From Dehalococcoidia bacterium (GTDB lineage: Bacteria; Chloroflexota; Dehalococcoidia; GIF9; AB-539-J10), in contig JAUWYX010000011.1 in NCBI GenBank assembly GCA_030615625.1, positions 1 to 32,893 of the forward strand: 32,893 nucleotides of DNA, written 5' to 3'. A program made the position numbers and the translations under genes. Numbering within the stretch: the first letter of the stretch is position 1; every line of letters starts with the position of its first letter. Shown here piece by piece: positions 15,309 through 23,250 of this stretch. The notes under the pieces are model-generated. The model did no database searches. It saw nothing but the letters and a program-made list of their open reading frames with translations, and was not told the DNA's origin.

Positions 15309-16160
15309 ATGGGATTAGCAGACAAAGTAGTGATCACTGCAGCTTTGACCGGCGTAGCCGCTAACAGAGAGCAATGCAAATGGATTCCCTATACTCCCGA
15401 GGAGATTGCTGAAGAGGCACTAAAAACCTACAATGCAGGAGCTGCAATAGTACATATTCATGGCAGGGAATATGATGGCGCCCCATCCTGGAGAGTAGAG
15501 ATATTTCGCGAAATAATGCAAGAAGTCAGGAAAAGGTGCCCCATTATAATAAATTTCTCCACAGGGGCTGTTGGCGTGGACAGGGATACCAGAATAGGCC
15601 ATATTCGAGAGCTGAGACCGGAAATTGCAGCATTGAACATGGGAACAATGAACTATGCCAAATATAGCCCGAAGCGTAGGAACTTTGTCTTCTCCGTGGT
15701 CTTTCAAAATCCCTTTGATGATATAATGTTCTTTTTGGATACCATGAACCAGAATGGCGTGAAGCCAGAATGTGAATGTTTTGACCTGGGGCATGTGGAG
15801 AGCATTTTACCTTTAATGGATATGGGACTGCTTAAGAATTTTCAAGTCAGCCTCATAATGGGGGTGGTTGGAGGCATGGGAGCCACAGCTAGGAATCTGG
15901 CACATGTGTCTAGTGTAGTTCCTCCTGGAGTAGCCTGGCAGGTCATAGGTATCAGTCAAGAGCAATGGCTCTTGATAAGCACCGCTTTAGCACTGGGCGG
16001 AAATATTAGAGTTGGCCTTGAGGATAATTTCTATTTGTCACCTGGTGAAATGGCCGAAGGAAATGGACCATTAGTGGAAAAGGCGGCAAGGATGGCAAGG
16101 GATATCGGCAGGGAGCCAGCAACGGTGGAAGAAGCTAGAGCTATCCTAAAGTTGAGCTAA
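15309..16160 (+). CDS. Beta-keto acid cleavage enzyme (BKACE, DUF849 family)
   Basis: The protein has 283 residues, the normal length of BKACE/Kce. Zinc ligands of the family are visible: His49 and His51 in VHIHGRE and Glu238 in VGLEDN. The TIM-barrel family also shows INFSTGAVG and MGVVGGMGA. Known members condense a beta-keto acid with acetyl-CoA to give acetoacetate and a new acyl-CoA (retro-Claisen chemistry, as in lysine fermentation). The sequence does not tell which keto acid is used. AAGGAG precedes ATG. Its place between a hydratase and the biotinyl carrier suggests it performs the carbon-carbon cleavage step that HMG-CoA lyase performs in Liu/Atu pathways (inference). Confidence 0.9.
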   Translation: MGLADKVVITAALTGVAANREQCKWIPYTPEEIAEEALKTYNAGAAIVHIHGREYDGAPSWRVEIFREIMQEVRKRCPIIINFSTGAVGVDRDTRIGHIRELRPEIAALNMGTMNYAKYSPKRRNFVFSVVFQNPFDDIMFFLDTMNQNGVKPECECFDLGHVESILPLMDMGLLKNFQVSLIMGVVGGMGATARNLAHVSSVVPPGVAWQVIGISQEQWLLISTALALGGNIRVGLEDNFYLSPGEMAEGNGPLVEKAARMARDIGREPATVEEARAILKLS

Positions 16161-16197
16161 CCGGAGGAGAGGACTAGAGAGGCAAAGTAAGCCAGCT

Positions 16198-16410
16198 ATG
16201 ACAGAAGTGCCATCACCTATTACAGGCAGTGTCTGGAAGATTTTGGTAAAAGATGGAGCATCAGTTAGCGAAGGCGAAACCGTTGTAATCCTCGAGTCCA
16301 TGAAAATGGAGATTCGGGTGAAGTCTCCACATAATGGGAGGGTGGTTGAAATCCGGGTAAAGGAAGGTGACTCTGTCCTCGAAGATGACGTTATTGCCAT
16401 TATTGAGTAA
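16198..16410 (+). CDS. Biotin carboxyl carrier protein (biotinyl domain only)
   Basis: The protein has 70 residues, a bare biotinyl/lipoyl domain. The modified lysine is Lys36 in the exact biotin motif [26 protein letters not shown] precedes it and [18 protein letters not shown] is the symmetrical second half. There is no Ala/Pro-rich linker or extra N-terminal domain as in AccB. It shuttles carboxybiotin between the biotin carboxylase (11582) and the carboxyltransferase (12921). In-frame upstream sequence has no alternative start and reaches a stop at 16153; the GGAGGAG at 16163 is too far to serve, so initiation is weak or coupled. Confidence 0.93.
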   Translation: MTEVPSPITGSVWKILVKDGASVSEGETVVILESMKMEIRVKSPHNGRVVEIRVKEGDSVLEDDVIAIIE

Positions 16411-16446
16411 TGGCCATCGCAATTTGCAGACTAGAGGCTAAGCAAT

Positions 16447-17637
16447 ATGGACTTCAAGTTTACCGAAGACGAGGAAGTATTTAGACGAGAGGTTCGCCAA
16501 TGGCTTGAGCAAGAGATCCCGCAGAGGTGGATTGAGCTTGCCCCCGGAATTTGGGAGGAAACTGAGGAATCTTGGGCGCTTGCACGCGAGTTCCAGCGTA
16601 AATTGAGCCAGAAAGGCTGGTTGGCACCATCGTACCCAAAAGAATATGGAGGCTTGGAACTTAGCCACATGAAACGGCTTATACTTGCCGAGGAGCTGGC
16701 TTACAGCAGGGCTCCATTAAGCATCGAGGTGGAAGTTACAGTGAATTGGGTGGCGCCTTCCATCATGCTCTTTGGCACTGAGAAGCAGAAGAAAGATTAT
16801 GTAAGCAGTATAGCCAAAGGGGACATAATCTTCTGTCTGGGATATAGCGAACCAAATGCTGGCTCTGACCTTGCCTCGCTTCAAACACGCGCTGTAGAAG
16901 TTGGTGATGAGTATGTGATTAATGGCCAGAAGACATGGTGTAGCTATGGCCATCTTGCTGACTACTGCTGGCTTGCTGCCAGAACTGATCCTGATGCTTC
17001 CAAGCACGAAGGAATCAGCATATTCATTGTGGACATGAAGACGCCGGGAATTACTATACGCCCCCTGATAAACATCCTGGATCGCCACTCTTTCAACGAA
17101 GTGTTCTTCGACGATGTGCACATCCCGAAGGAAAACCTGGTAGGACAGAAGAACAAAGGGTGGTATCAACTGATGATAGCTCTTGATTTTGAACGCTCTT
17201 CTATAGGCTATGCTGCCGCAAACCAACGAATCATTGAAGAACTGATCAAGTATGCTAAAGAAACCACGAGAAATGGAGAGCCTCTTGCCAACGATCCTCT
17301 AATCAGGAACGAGCTGGCACAGCTAGCAGTGGAAAATGAGGTTGCCCGCATGATGGCATATCGCATCGCCTGGATGTTCAGTAAGGGTCTTCATCCCAGC
17401 TATGAGTCATCTATGTCGATGGTTTTTATTAGCGAGGTGATGCGGCATACAGCCAATGCTGGGGTGCGAATTCTGGGGCACTATGGAGAACTGGACAGAG
17501 ATTCCAAATGGGCTGTCATGAATGCACGGATAATGCGTATGTGTCTGAGTTCACTTTCGATTGGTGTCGGCGGCGGCTCCAACGAGATTCAGCGCAATAT
17601 CATCGCTATGAGAGGTCTTGGCTTGCCGCGAAAGTGA
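16447..17637 (+). CDS. Acyl-CoA dehydrogenase, probable large subunit of a heteromer (PimC-like)
   Basis: The protein has 396 residues with the ACAD fold: helical N-domain with GWLAPSYPKEYGG, FAD-contact CLGYSEPNAGSDLASLQT and INGQKTWCSYG, and a C-terminal helix ending GVGGGSNEIQRNIIAMRGLGLPRK. At the place of the usual C-terminal catalytic glutamate (YEGTxEIQ) there is glycine, so the base is elsewhere or supplied by the partner. Length and ending match large subunits such as PimC of pimeloyl-CoA dehydrogenase. With the next gene it probably forms an alpha2-beta2 flavoenzyme that makes the enoyl-CoA for the operon; electrons would go to an ETF not encoded in the window. Confidence 0.88.
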   Translation: MDFKFTEDEEVFRREVRQWLEQEIPQRWIELAPGIWEETEESWALAREFQRKLSQKGWLAPSYPKEYGGLELSHMKRLILAEELAYSRAPLSIEVEVTVNWVAPSIMLFGTEKQKKDYVSSIAKGDIIFCLGYSEPNAGSDLASLQTRAVEVGDEYVINGQKTWCSYGHLADYCWLAARTDPDASKHEGISIFIVDMKTPGITIRPLINILDRHSFNEVFFDDVHIPKENLVGQKNKGWYQLMIALDFERSSIGYAAANQRIIEELIKYAKETTRNGEPLANDPLIRNELAQLAVENEVARMMAYRIAWMFSKGLHPSYESSMSMVFISEVMRHTANAGVRILGHYGELDRDSKWAVMNARIMRMCLSSLSIGVGGGSNEIQRNIIAMRGLGLPRK

Positions 17638-17683
17638 ATGAGTCCCGGTATGTTAAATGAACTCATAAGACAGGGGGAATAAT

Positions 17684-18817
17684 ATGGACCTTGGTCTGAG
17701 CGAAGAGCAGGCAATGCTAAAGGAATTGGCTCGTGACTTTCTACAAAAAGAATGCCCTAAACGATTAGTCAGGCAACTGGATGAGAGTGACGAGGGTTAT
17801 TCCTCTGAGTTGTGGCACAAGATGGCAGAGCTGGGCTGGATGGGTTTGGTGTTTCCTGAAAAATATGGGGGCAGCGAACGTAACTTCCTGGATTTGACAA
17901 TCCTTCTTGAGGAAATGGGATATAATATCGTTCCTGGCCCGTTTTTCTCCGCCGTAGTCCTCGGTGGACTAACTATACTGACAGCAGGAAGCGAAGAGCA
18001 GAAAATAGAGTTTCTGCCCAAAATCGCCAGTGGGGAAATGATTCTTAGCCTCGCCTTAACTGAGCCAACTGCTAGTTATGATGCCGCATCAGTTAAGACC
18101 AAAGCTATAGCTCGTAATGGTGAGTATGTCATCAAGGGCACCAAGCTGTTTGTCCTTAATGCCAATGTTGCCGACTACATTCTGTGTGTCGCCAGGACAA
18201 AAGAGACAAAGAACCCAGAAGACGGCATAACCATTTTTCTTGTAGATGCCAAAAGCCCCGGCGTCAAGTGTACTCTACTTAAAACTCTGGCACGTGACAA
18301 GCAATGTGAAGTTGTCTTTGATAATGTGACTGTGTCAGAGAAAAGCATAGTAGGTGAACGAGATAAGGGATGGCCGATAGTAAAGGATGTTCTCCAAAAA
18401 GCTACGGTGGCTAAGTGCGCGGAGATGGTCGGTGGTGCCCAAGCAGCATTGGATATGGCAGTTAATTATGCCAAGGAGAGGGTGCAGTTCGGCAGGCCTA
18501 TTGGTAGTTTCCAGGCTATCCAGCATTACTGTGCCAATATGGCCACGGATGTTAGCGGTTCACGGTTTATTACATATAAAGCAGCCTGGAAGGTAAGTGA
18601 AGGCCTTCCACTTGCCTTAGATATAGCTATAGCTAAGGCATGGACAAGCGAGGCTTATGGACGAGTTACCCTATCAGCACACCAAATATTCGGGGCCATC
18701 GGCTTTACCATGGACCATGACATACACCTATATTATAGGCAGGCAAAAGCCGCCGAGATAATTTTTGGTGATGCTGATTTTCAACGTGCTATTATAGCTC
18801 GAGAATTGGGTCTCTAA
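17684..18817 (+). CDS. Acyl-CoA dehydrogenase, probable small subunit of a heteromer (PimD-like)
   Basis: The protein has 377 residues, ACAD family: MAELGWMGLVFPEKYGG near the N-terminus, LALTEPTASYDAASVKT in the middle domain, then YAKERVQFGRPIGSFQAIQH and the small-subunit ending HQIFGAIGFTMDHDIHLYYRQ. The FAD-binding middle loop differs from the canonical TExxxGSD (TEPTASYD), common in the non-canonical partner of heteromeric FadE pairs. GGGGGA precedes ATG. It is the last gene of the operon, 46 bases after the large subunit. Substrate unknown; PimCD suggests dicarboxylyl or medium-chain acyl-CoA, but this is only an analogy. Confidence 0.88.
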   Translation: MDLGLSEEQAMLKELARDFLQKECPKRLVRQLDESDEGYSSELWHKMAELGWMGLVFPEKYGGSERNFLDLTILLEEMGYNIVPGPFFSAVVLGGLTILTAGSEEQKIEFLPKIASGEMILSLALTEPTASYDAASVKTKAIARNGEYVIKGTKLFVLNANVADYILCVARTKETKNPEDGITIFLVDAKSPGVKCTLLKTLARDKQCEVVFDNVTVSEKSIVGERDKGWPIVKDVLQKATVAKCAEMVGGAQAALDMAVNYAKERVQFGRPIGSFQAIQHYCANMATDVSGSRFITYKAAWKVSEGLPLALDIAIAKAWTSEAYGRVTLSAHQIFGAIGFTMDHDIHLYYRQAKAAEIIFGDADFQRAIIARELGL

Positions 18818-18887
18818 TAGTGAAGTTTTTATCTTAGGGAAAGGCATTCGTGGGTAGTCTCACCTGACACTTCATCAATAATGCTAC

Positions 18888-20093
18888 TTACTCTGACTTC
18901 AGCCTGCTCTTTCTTATAAACCTGTCCATTCTTTTCAGTGCTTCTTCAATATTAGGTAACGAAGTAGCATAGCAGCAACGGACAAAACCTTCACCGCATG
19001 GTCCAAAGGCAGTGCCCGGGACTACGGCAACTTTTTCTTCCAACAGCAGCTTTTCGGCAAACTCCTCTGAATTCATTCCGGTAGTTTTTATAGAGGGAAA
19101 GGCATAGAAAGCGCCCTTGGGCTCGAAACAGGGCAAACCAATCTCATTCAATCTCTTGACCATGAAGCGACGGCGTCTGTTATATTCTTGAACCATCTTT
19201 TCGACCTCGCTCTCACCGTTTCTCAGGGCCTCGATGGCTGCCACCTGTGCCATCGCCGGGGCACAGAGCATGGTGTATTGATGGATTTTTGTCAGGGCTT
19301 GGATGAAACGGCGGTCGGCTGCCACATAGCCAATGCGCCAACCGGTCATGGCATGCGATTTAGAAAATCCGCTAATCAGGATGGTACGCTCCTTCATCCC
19401 GGGAAGGCTGGGAAAGCAAATATGCTCCACCCCGTAGACTAAACGGGCATATATCTCATCAGATATTACCAGTAAGTCATTTTTTTTAGCCAGCCCCGCA
19501 ATAGCGTCAGCCTCTTTTTTGGACATGACTGCGCCAGTGGGATTTGTTGGGTAACCTATCAAAATAGCCTTCGTCTGTTTCGTGATATGGGCTTCAATAT
19601 CGGTTGCCCTGACAACAAAGTTGTTTTCTTCGCCTGTGGGAACAAGAATGGGCACGCCGCCAGCCAGAATTACGTTGGCGGGATAAGCAACATAGCAAGG
19701 GTCGGGAATTATGACCTCGTCACCGGGATTGATAATTGCTCTCAGGGCAAGGTCTAATCCTTCGCTAGTTCCTACAGTAATGAGAATTTCATACTCAGGA
19801 TCATAACTCAACCCGTAACGAAGCTCCAGGTAGCTGGCTAATTCCTGACGTAGTTCGGGCATGCCGGAGTTCGAGGTATACATGGTATAGCCTTTTTCCA
19901 GAGAATATGTGCCTGCCTCCCTGATATGCCAGGGAGTAACGAAATCAGGCTCACCGATACCAAGCGAGATAACGCCTTCCACGGAAGAAAGCAGGTCGAA
20001 GAACTTCCTGATGCCCGATGGCGGAAGGTTAGTCACCTTTTGTGAAATTAGGTTATCCCGGGCTTGAGTTGGAGCGGACTTTGTGTTCAGCAT
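18888..20093 (-). CDS. Class I/II pyridoxal-phosphate aminotransferase (AspC-like)
   Basis: The protein has 401 residues, fold type I. PLP-lysine is Lys245 in SGFSKSHAMTGWRIGY; Asn184 in YPTNPTG, Asp212 and Tyr215 in ISDEIYA, and Arg253 complete the cofactor site. LGIGEPDFVTP near residue 45 is the substrate-closing loop. It moves amino groups between an amino acid (aspartate, alanine or aromatic) and 2-oxoglutarate; exact specificity cannot be read. ATG at 20093 is one base past the stop of the Lrp-type regulator gene, so translation is probably coupled. The regulator next door suggests control by an amino acid. Confidence 0.92.
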   Translation of the reverse strand: MLNTKSAPTQARDNLISQKVTNLPPSGIRKFFDLLSSVEGVISLGIGEPDFVTPWHIREAGTYSLEKGYTMYTSNSGMPELRQELASYLELRYGLSYDPEYEILITVGTSEGLDLALRAIINPGDEVIIPDPCYVAYPANVILAGGVPILVPTGEENNFVVRATDIEAHITKQTKAILIGYPTNPTGAVMSKKEADAIAGLAKKNDLLVISDEIYARLVYGVEHICFPSLPGMKERTILISGFSKSHAMTGWRIGYVAADRRFIQALTKIHQYTMLCAPAMAQVAAIEALRNGESEVEKMVQEYNRRRRFMVKRLNEIGLPCFEPKGAFYAFPSIKTTGMNSEEFAEKLLLEEKVAVVPGTAFGPCGEGFVRCCYATSLPNIEEALKRMDRFIRKSRLKSE

Positions 20094-20094
20094 A

Positions 20095-20577
20095 TTACGG
20101 TGTTATCGGTAAACGTTTATTTATTTCCTTGGGAAGGTGAAAAGTCTCGCCGTTTTCCTTATATCGTTTGAGAAGAAAGTGGGTGACGGTGCTTTGCACT
20201 CTCTCCAGAGGAGCTAGTTTCTCCGTGACAAAACTGGAAATTCCCTGCATATTTTTGCCTTTCACCAGTAGGGCTAGGTCATAGGTGCCGGAGACCAGAT
20301 AAGCAGAATATACTTCAGGGAATTGATAAATGCGCTCGGCAATGGCATCGAACCCGACATCACGTTGTGGCGCTACTCTGACTTCGATTAAAGCCCATAT
20401 ATCTTCCTCGCCTAACTTAGGCCAATTTACTATGGTTTTATATTTCAGAATAGTCCCGTCTTTCTCAGCTTGTTTAATTATTTTTTCTACCTCACTGACA
20501 GGTTTATCCACCATGGTGGAAATCTGTTCCGGAGTTGCCCGGCCATTCTGTTCCAGAATCTCAAAAATCTCTTTCAT
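20095..20577 (-). CDS. Lrp/AsnC family transcriptional regulator
   Basis: The protein has 160 residues. An N-terminal winged helix-turn-helix (FEILEQNGRATPEQISTMVDKPVSEVEKIIKQAEKDGTI, about 5-43) is followed by an AsnC/RAM ligand-binding domain (EDIWALIEVRVAPQ...VYSAYLVSGTYDLALLVKGKN...VQSTVTHFLLKRYKE). Proteins of this kind form octamers that sense amino acids. It sits between a small conserved protein gene (9 bases upstream) and the aminotransferase gene (one base downstream), so it most likely regulates this operon. GGGAG lies 6 bases before ATG at 20577. Confidence 0.92.
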   Translation of the reverse strand: MKEIFEILEQNGRATPEQISTMVDKPVSEVEKIIKQAEKDGTILKYKTIVNWPKLGEEDIWALIEVRVAPQRDVGFDAIAERIYQFPEVYSAYLVSGTYDLALLVKGKNMQGISSFVTEKLAPLERVQSTVTHFLLKRYKENGETFHLPKEINKRLPITP

Positions 20578-20586
20578 GAGTTCTCC

Positions 20587-20805
20587 CTAAAGCATCAATT
20601 CAACTGCAGACCATTGGTCAGCTGCTTCATTGTAACACAGTTCAAATAGTTTGCCATCCTCAGTAATAACTTTGAATAGTCTTCTCCCTGGTTCTTGCCA
20701 AGCTTTTTCTACTGACTTTATTCCAAGTTCCTTTTCTTGCCAGACAAAAGACCGTGGTTCTTCAGCATAGACATAGCCTGAATAGCATTTCACCTTTATC
20801 TCCAT
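20587..20805 (-). CDS. Small conserved protein of unknown function (72 residues)
   Basis: The sequence starts MEIKVKCYSGYVYAEEPRSF and ends VITEDGKLFELCYNEAADQWSAVELML. It looks like a compact beta-rich domain: a KCYSGY strand, an EKAWQEPGRRLFKV core and a final LFELCYNEAADQW strand pattern seen in small uncharacterised cytosolic proteins. I do not assign a function. AGGGG lies 7 bases before ATG at 20805, and it is the first gene of the operon with the Lrp regulator and aminotransferase. Part of its 3' end is duplicated just upstream at 20831-20911. Confidence 0.7.
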   Translation of the reverse strand: MEIKVKCYSGYVYAEEPRSFVWQEKELGIKSVEKAWQEPGRRLFKVITEDGKLFELCYNEAADQWSAVELML

Positions 20806-20830
20806 ATTTTGCCCCTACATACTATAAGAT

Positions 20831-20911
20831 TCAATTCAACGACAGATCGTTGGTCATTCGGCTCATTATAATACAGTTCAAGTAGTTTACCATCGTCAGT
20901 AACAATTCTGG
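20831..20911 (-). pseudogene. Diverged duplicate of the 3' end of the 72-residue gene
   Basis: Bases 20831-20911 align with 20595-20675 at a constant offset of 236. The encoded ends match: VTDDGKLLELYYNEPNDQRSVVELNL against ITEDGKLFELCYNEAADQWSAVELML. The frame stays open, and a 69-codon frame (20796-21005) runs through it, but its N-terminal half shows no similarity to the intact protein and overlaps the argF start and promoter. It is best read as a truncated gene copy left by a local duplication. Confidence 0.65.
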
Positions 20912-20939
20912 AGCTTGTTGTAAAGTTGTGTTCTATTAA

Positions 20940-20968
20940 TTGACAAACGTGATACGCTGAAGTAGTAT
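20940..20968 (+). promoter_or_regulatory. Promoter of argF-der-plsY-gpsA operon
   Basis: TTGACA (20940-20945), 17-base spacer, TAGTAT (20963-20968). The argF ATG is 15 bases downstream, so the leader is short. The -35 lies beside the duplicated gene fragment. Confidence 0.65.
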
Positions 20969-20983
20969 CAAGAGAGACGAAAG

Positions 20984-21913
20984 ATGAAAAAAGATTTGCT
21001 CTCAATAGCTGACTTTAGCCGCAAGGAAATTGAACACCTCATAGAGCAGGCCTGGCGCATGAAACAAGAAGGGGCATCGCCTCTCCTTTCAGGAAGAACC
21101 TTAGCTCTTCTCTTTGAGAAGCCTTCCTTGCGGACGAGGGTCAGTTTCGAGATGGCTATGTATCAGCTTGGCGGACACAGCATCTACCTATCTCCAGAAG
21201 AGGTGGGCTTGGGCAAGCGAGAGCCAGCGGCTGACATAGCTCGAGTGCTCAGCCGCTATGTCGACGGCATCGCCGCTCGCACATTTTCCCAGGAGACTTT
21301 GCGTATTCTCGCTGGCCATTCTTCTGTGCCCGTAATTAATGTCCTTTCCGACCTGGAACACCCCTGCCAGGCTCTTTCCGACCTTTTTACCATCTATGAA
21401 AAGAAAGAGAGGCTTCCTGGCTTGACTTTAGCATTCATTGGCGATGGCAATAATGTAGCCAATAGCTTGCTTCTCTCTGCCTGTCTATTGGGCATGAATT
21501 TCCACTTCGCCTCTCCACCAGGCTATGAAATTAAAGGGGAGGTATTGAGTCAGGGGAAAGGATTTGCTATTCGGAGCGGCAGCCAGATTCTGTTAACTGC
21601 TGACCCTCACGAGGCAGCTAAAGGTGCTGACATAGTATATACTGATGTGTGGGTTAGCATGGGCCAGGAGGCTAAAGCAGAGAAACGCCGTCTTGCCTTT
21701 TCAAGCTACCAGGTGGATAATAAATTATTAAGCTTGGCTAAAGGAGATGTTTTGTTCATGCATCCCTTGCCGGCCCACCACGGCGAGGAAATTTCCGCCG
21801 GGTTGCTAGATGACCCCAGATCAGTGGTCTTTGACCAGGCAGAAAACAGGCTTCATCTACAAAAGGCATTACTGGTGAAGCTGCTATCAAATCCAAAGGT
21901 ATCAGGCAAATGA
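20984..21913 (+). CDS. argF: Ornithine carbamoyltransferase
   Basis: The protein has 309 residues. Carbamoyl-phosphate loop SLRTR (48-52), HPCQ (126-129), the ornithine signature DVWVSMG (221-227) and HPLP (260-263) are all in order. The DxxxSMG motif points to ornithine rather than aspartate as acceptor. The enzyme makes citrulline for arginine synthesis in the cytoplasm. The last motif is normally HCLP in this family with the cysteine contacting ornithine; here Pro replaces Cys, as in aspartate carbamoyltransferases. It is the first gene of a tight operon; the stop overlaps the der start. Confidence 0.9.
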   Translation: MKKDLLSIADFSRKEIEHLIEQAWRMKQEGASPLLSGRTLALLFEKPSLRTRVSFEMAMYQLGGHSIYLSPEEVGLGKREPAADIARVLSRYVDGIAARTFSQETLRILAGHSSVPVINVLSDLEHPCQALSDLFTIYEKKERLPGLTLAFIGDGNNVANSLLLSACLLGMNFHFASPPGYEIKGEVLSQGKGFAIRSGSQILLTADPHEAAKGADIVYTDVWVSMGQEAKAEKRRLAFSSYQVDNKLLSLAKGDVLFMHPLPAHHGEEISAGLLDDPRSVVFDQAENRLHLQKALLVKLLSNPKVSGK

Positions 21914-23250
21914 CCAGGCCTATTGTAGCCATTGTGGGTAGGACCAACGTGGGCAAGTCCACCTTACTTAACCGCCTGGCGAGCAGGCGGATAGCTGTAG
22001 TTGCTGATTTGCCGGGAACTACCAGGGACCGCGTTTTTGCTTTTGCTTCCTGGCAGGGGCGGGAGTTGATTGTGGTTGACACTGGTGGCTGGCAAACAAA
22101 GCCATCTACGTCTTTGGAACAAAAGGTCAAGCAGCAGGTCGAAGCAGCCATTGCCCAGGCGGATGCCGTCATCTTCATGGTAGATGCCAGAGATGGAGTT
22201 ATTGCTGCCGATGACGAAATTGCTGATGTGCTGCGTGCCGCCAATAAGCCTATCATACTGGCAGTAAACAAGGTGGATTCTGCCAAACAAGCAAATCAGG
22301 TGGCCGATTTCTATCACCTGGGCATGGGTGAACCTATAGCCATCAGTGCCCACCATAATCGAGGGATAGACGATTTGATGGATGCTGTGTTAGCTTCTTT
22401 GCCCCCGCAACCTACCAGTATTGCGGAGCCGGGAGAAATTAAATTAGCTATTGTTGGGCGACCTAATGTAGGCAAGTCAACTTTGTTGAACACATTGCTA
22501 AGAGATGAAAGGGCCATTGTCCATGAGTCTCCGGGGACAACTCGCGACTCGCTTGATGCTATAATTCGGTGGGATGATAAGGAAATCTTACTTGTCGACA
22601 CCGCTGGGATTAAACGGCGCGGAAGGGTCGATGCTGGAGTGGATTATTATAGTTTGCTCCGCGCCCTCCAAGCTATCAACCGCTGCGATGTTGCCTTGTT
22701 GCTAATCGATGCCAGTGAATTTATTACTGCCCAAGATATGCATATCGCTGGCTATATTATTGAGGTTGGAAAGGGTATAATATTGTTGGTCAACAAATGG
22801 GACCTTGTTCCCCAGGAACAAAGACAGGAATTCAAACGTAGCGTGGAGCAAAGACTTAGATTTGCCTCCTATACACCTATCATTTACATCTCTGCCAAAC
22901 TAGGGCAGGGGATAAACAGGATTCTACCCCAAGCCTGGGAAATCTGGCAGGAAAGACAAAAGCGAATACCGCAATCAGAAGTTAACGAGTTAGTCAAACA
23001 GGCAGTAGGTAGCCATCCCCCACCCCGCACAGGTTCTAGGCAGTTGCACATTGCCCGAGCCTATCAAGATGAATCTCAACCAGCCACTTTCGTTCTCAAG
23101 GTTAACTATCCTCAACTGGTTCACTTTTCCTATCAACGCTACTTGGAAAACAAGCTTCGCCAGAGCTTTGGTTTTCGCGGCGTTCCTTTGAAGTTAATTT
23201 TCACCAAGGCTGCCCGTAAAATCAATAGAAAGATGGAGGCGAGAGCATGA
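21910..23250 (+). CDS. der: Ribosome biogenesis GTPase Der (EngA)
   Basis: The protein has 446 residues with two tandem GTPase domains: GRTNVGKS (10-17), DTGG (57-60) and NKVD (120-123), then GRPNVGKS (183-190), DTAG (230-233) and NKWD (295-298). A C-terminal KH-like domain (HFSYQRYLENKLRQSFGFRGVPLKLIF) completes the family plan. It assists assembly of the 50S ribosomal subunit. ATG at 21910 overlaps the argF stop (ATGA), and its own stop overlaps the plsY start, indicating coupled translation. Confidence 0.96.
   Translation: MTRPIVAIVGRTNVGKSTLLNRLASRRIAVVADLPGTTRDRVFAFASWQGRELIVVDTGGWQTKPSTSLEQKVKQQVEAAIAQADAVIFMVDARDGVIAADDEIADVLRAANKPIILAVNKVDSAKQANQVADFYHLGMGEPIAISAHHNRGIDDLMDAVLASLPPQPTSIAEPGEIKLAIVGRPNVGKSTLLNTLLRDERAIVHESPGTTRDSLDAIIRWDDKEILLVDTAGIKRRGRVDAGVDYYSLLRALQAINRCDVALLLIDASEFITAQDMHIAGYIIEVGKGIILLVNKWDLVPQEQRQEFKRSVEQRLRFASYTPIIYISAKLGQGINRILPQAWEIWQERQKRIPQSEVNELVKQAVGSHPPPRTGSRQLHIARAYQDESQPATFVLKVNYPQLVHFSYQRYLENKLRQSFGFRGVPLKLIFTKAARKINRKMEARA

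Noticed and set aside
20796-21005. 69-codon minus-strand gene upstream of the small protein
   Set aside because: Only its C-terminal part resembles the intact neighbour; the N-terminal half overlaps the argF promoter and coding start. Treated as a duplicated fragment.
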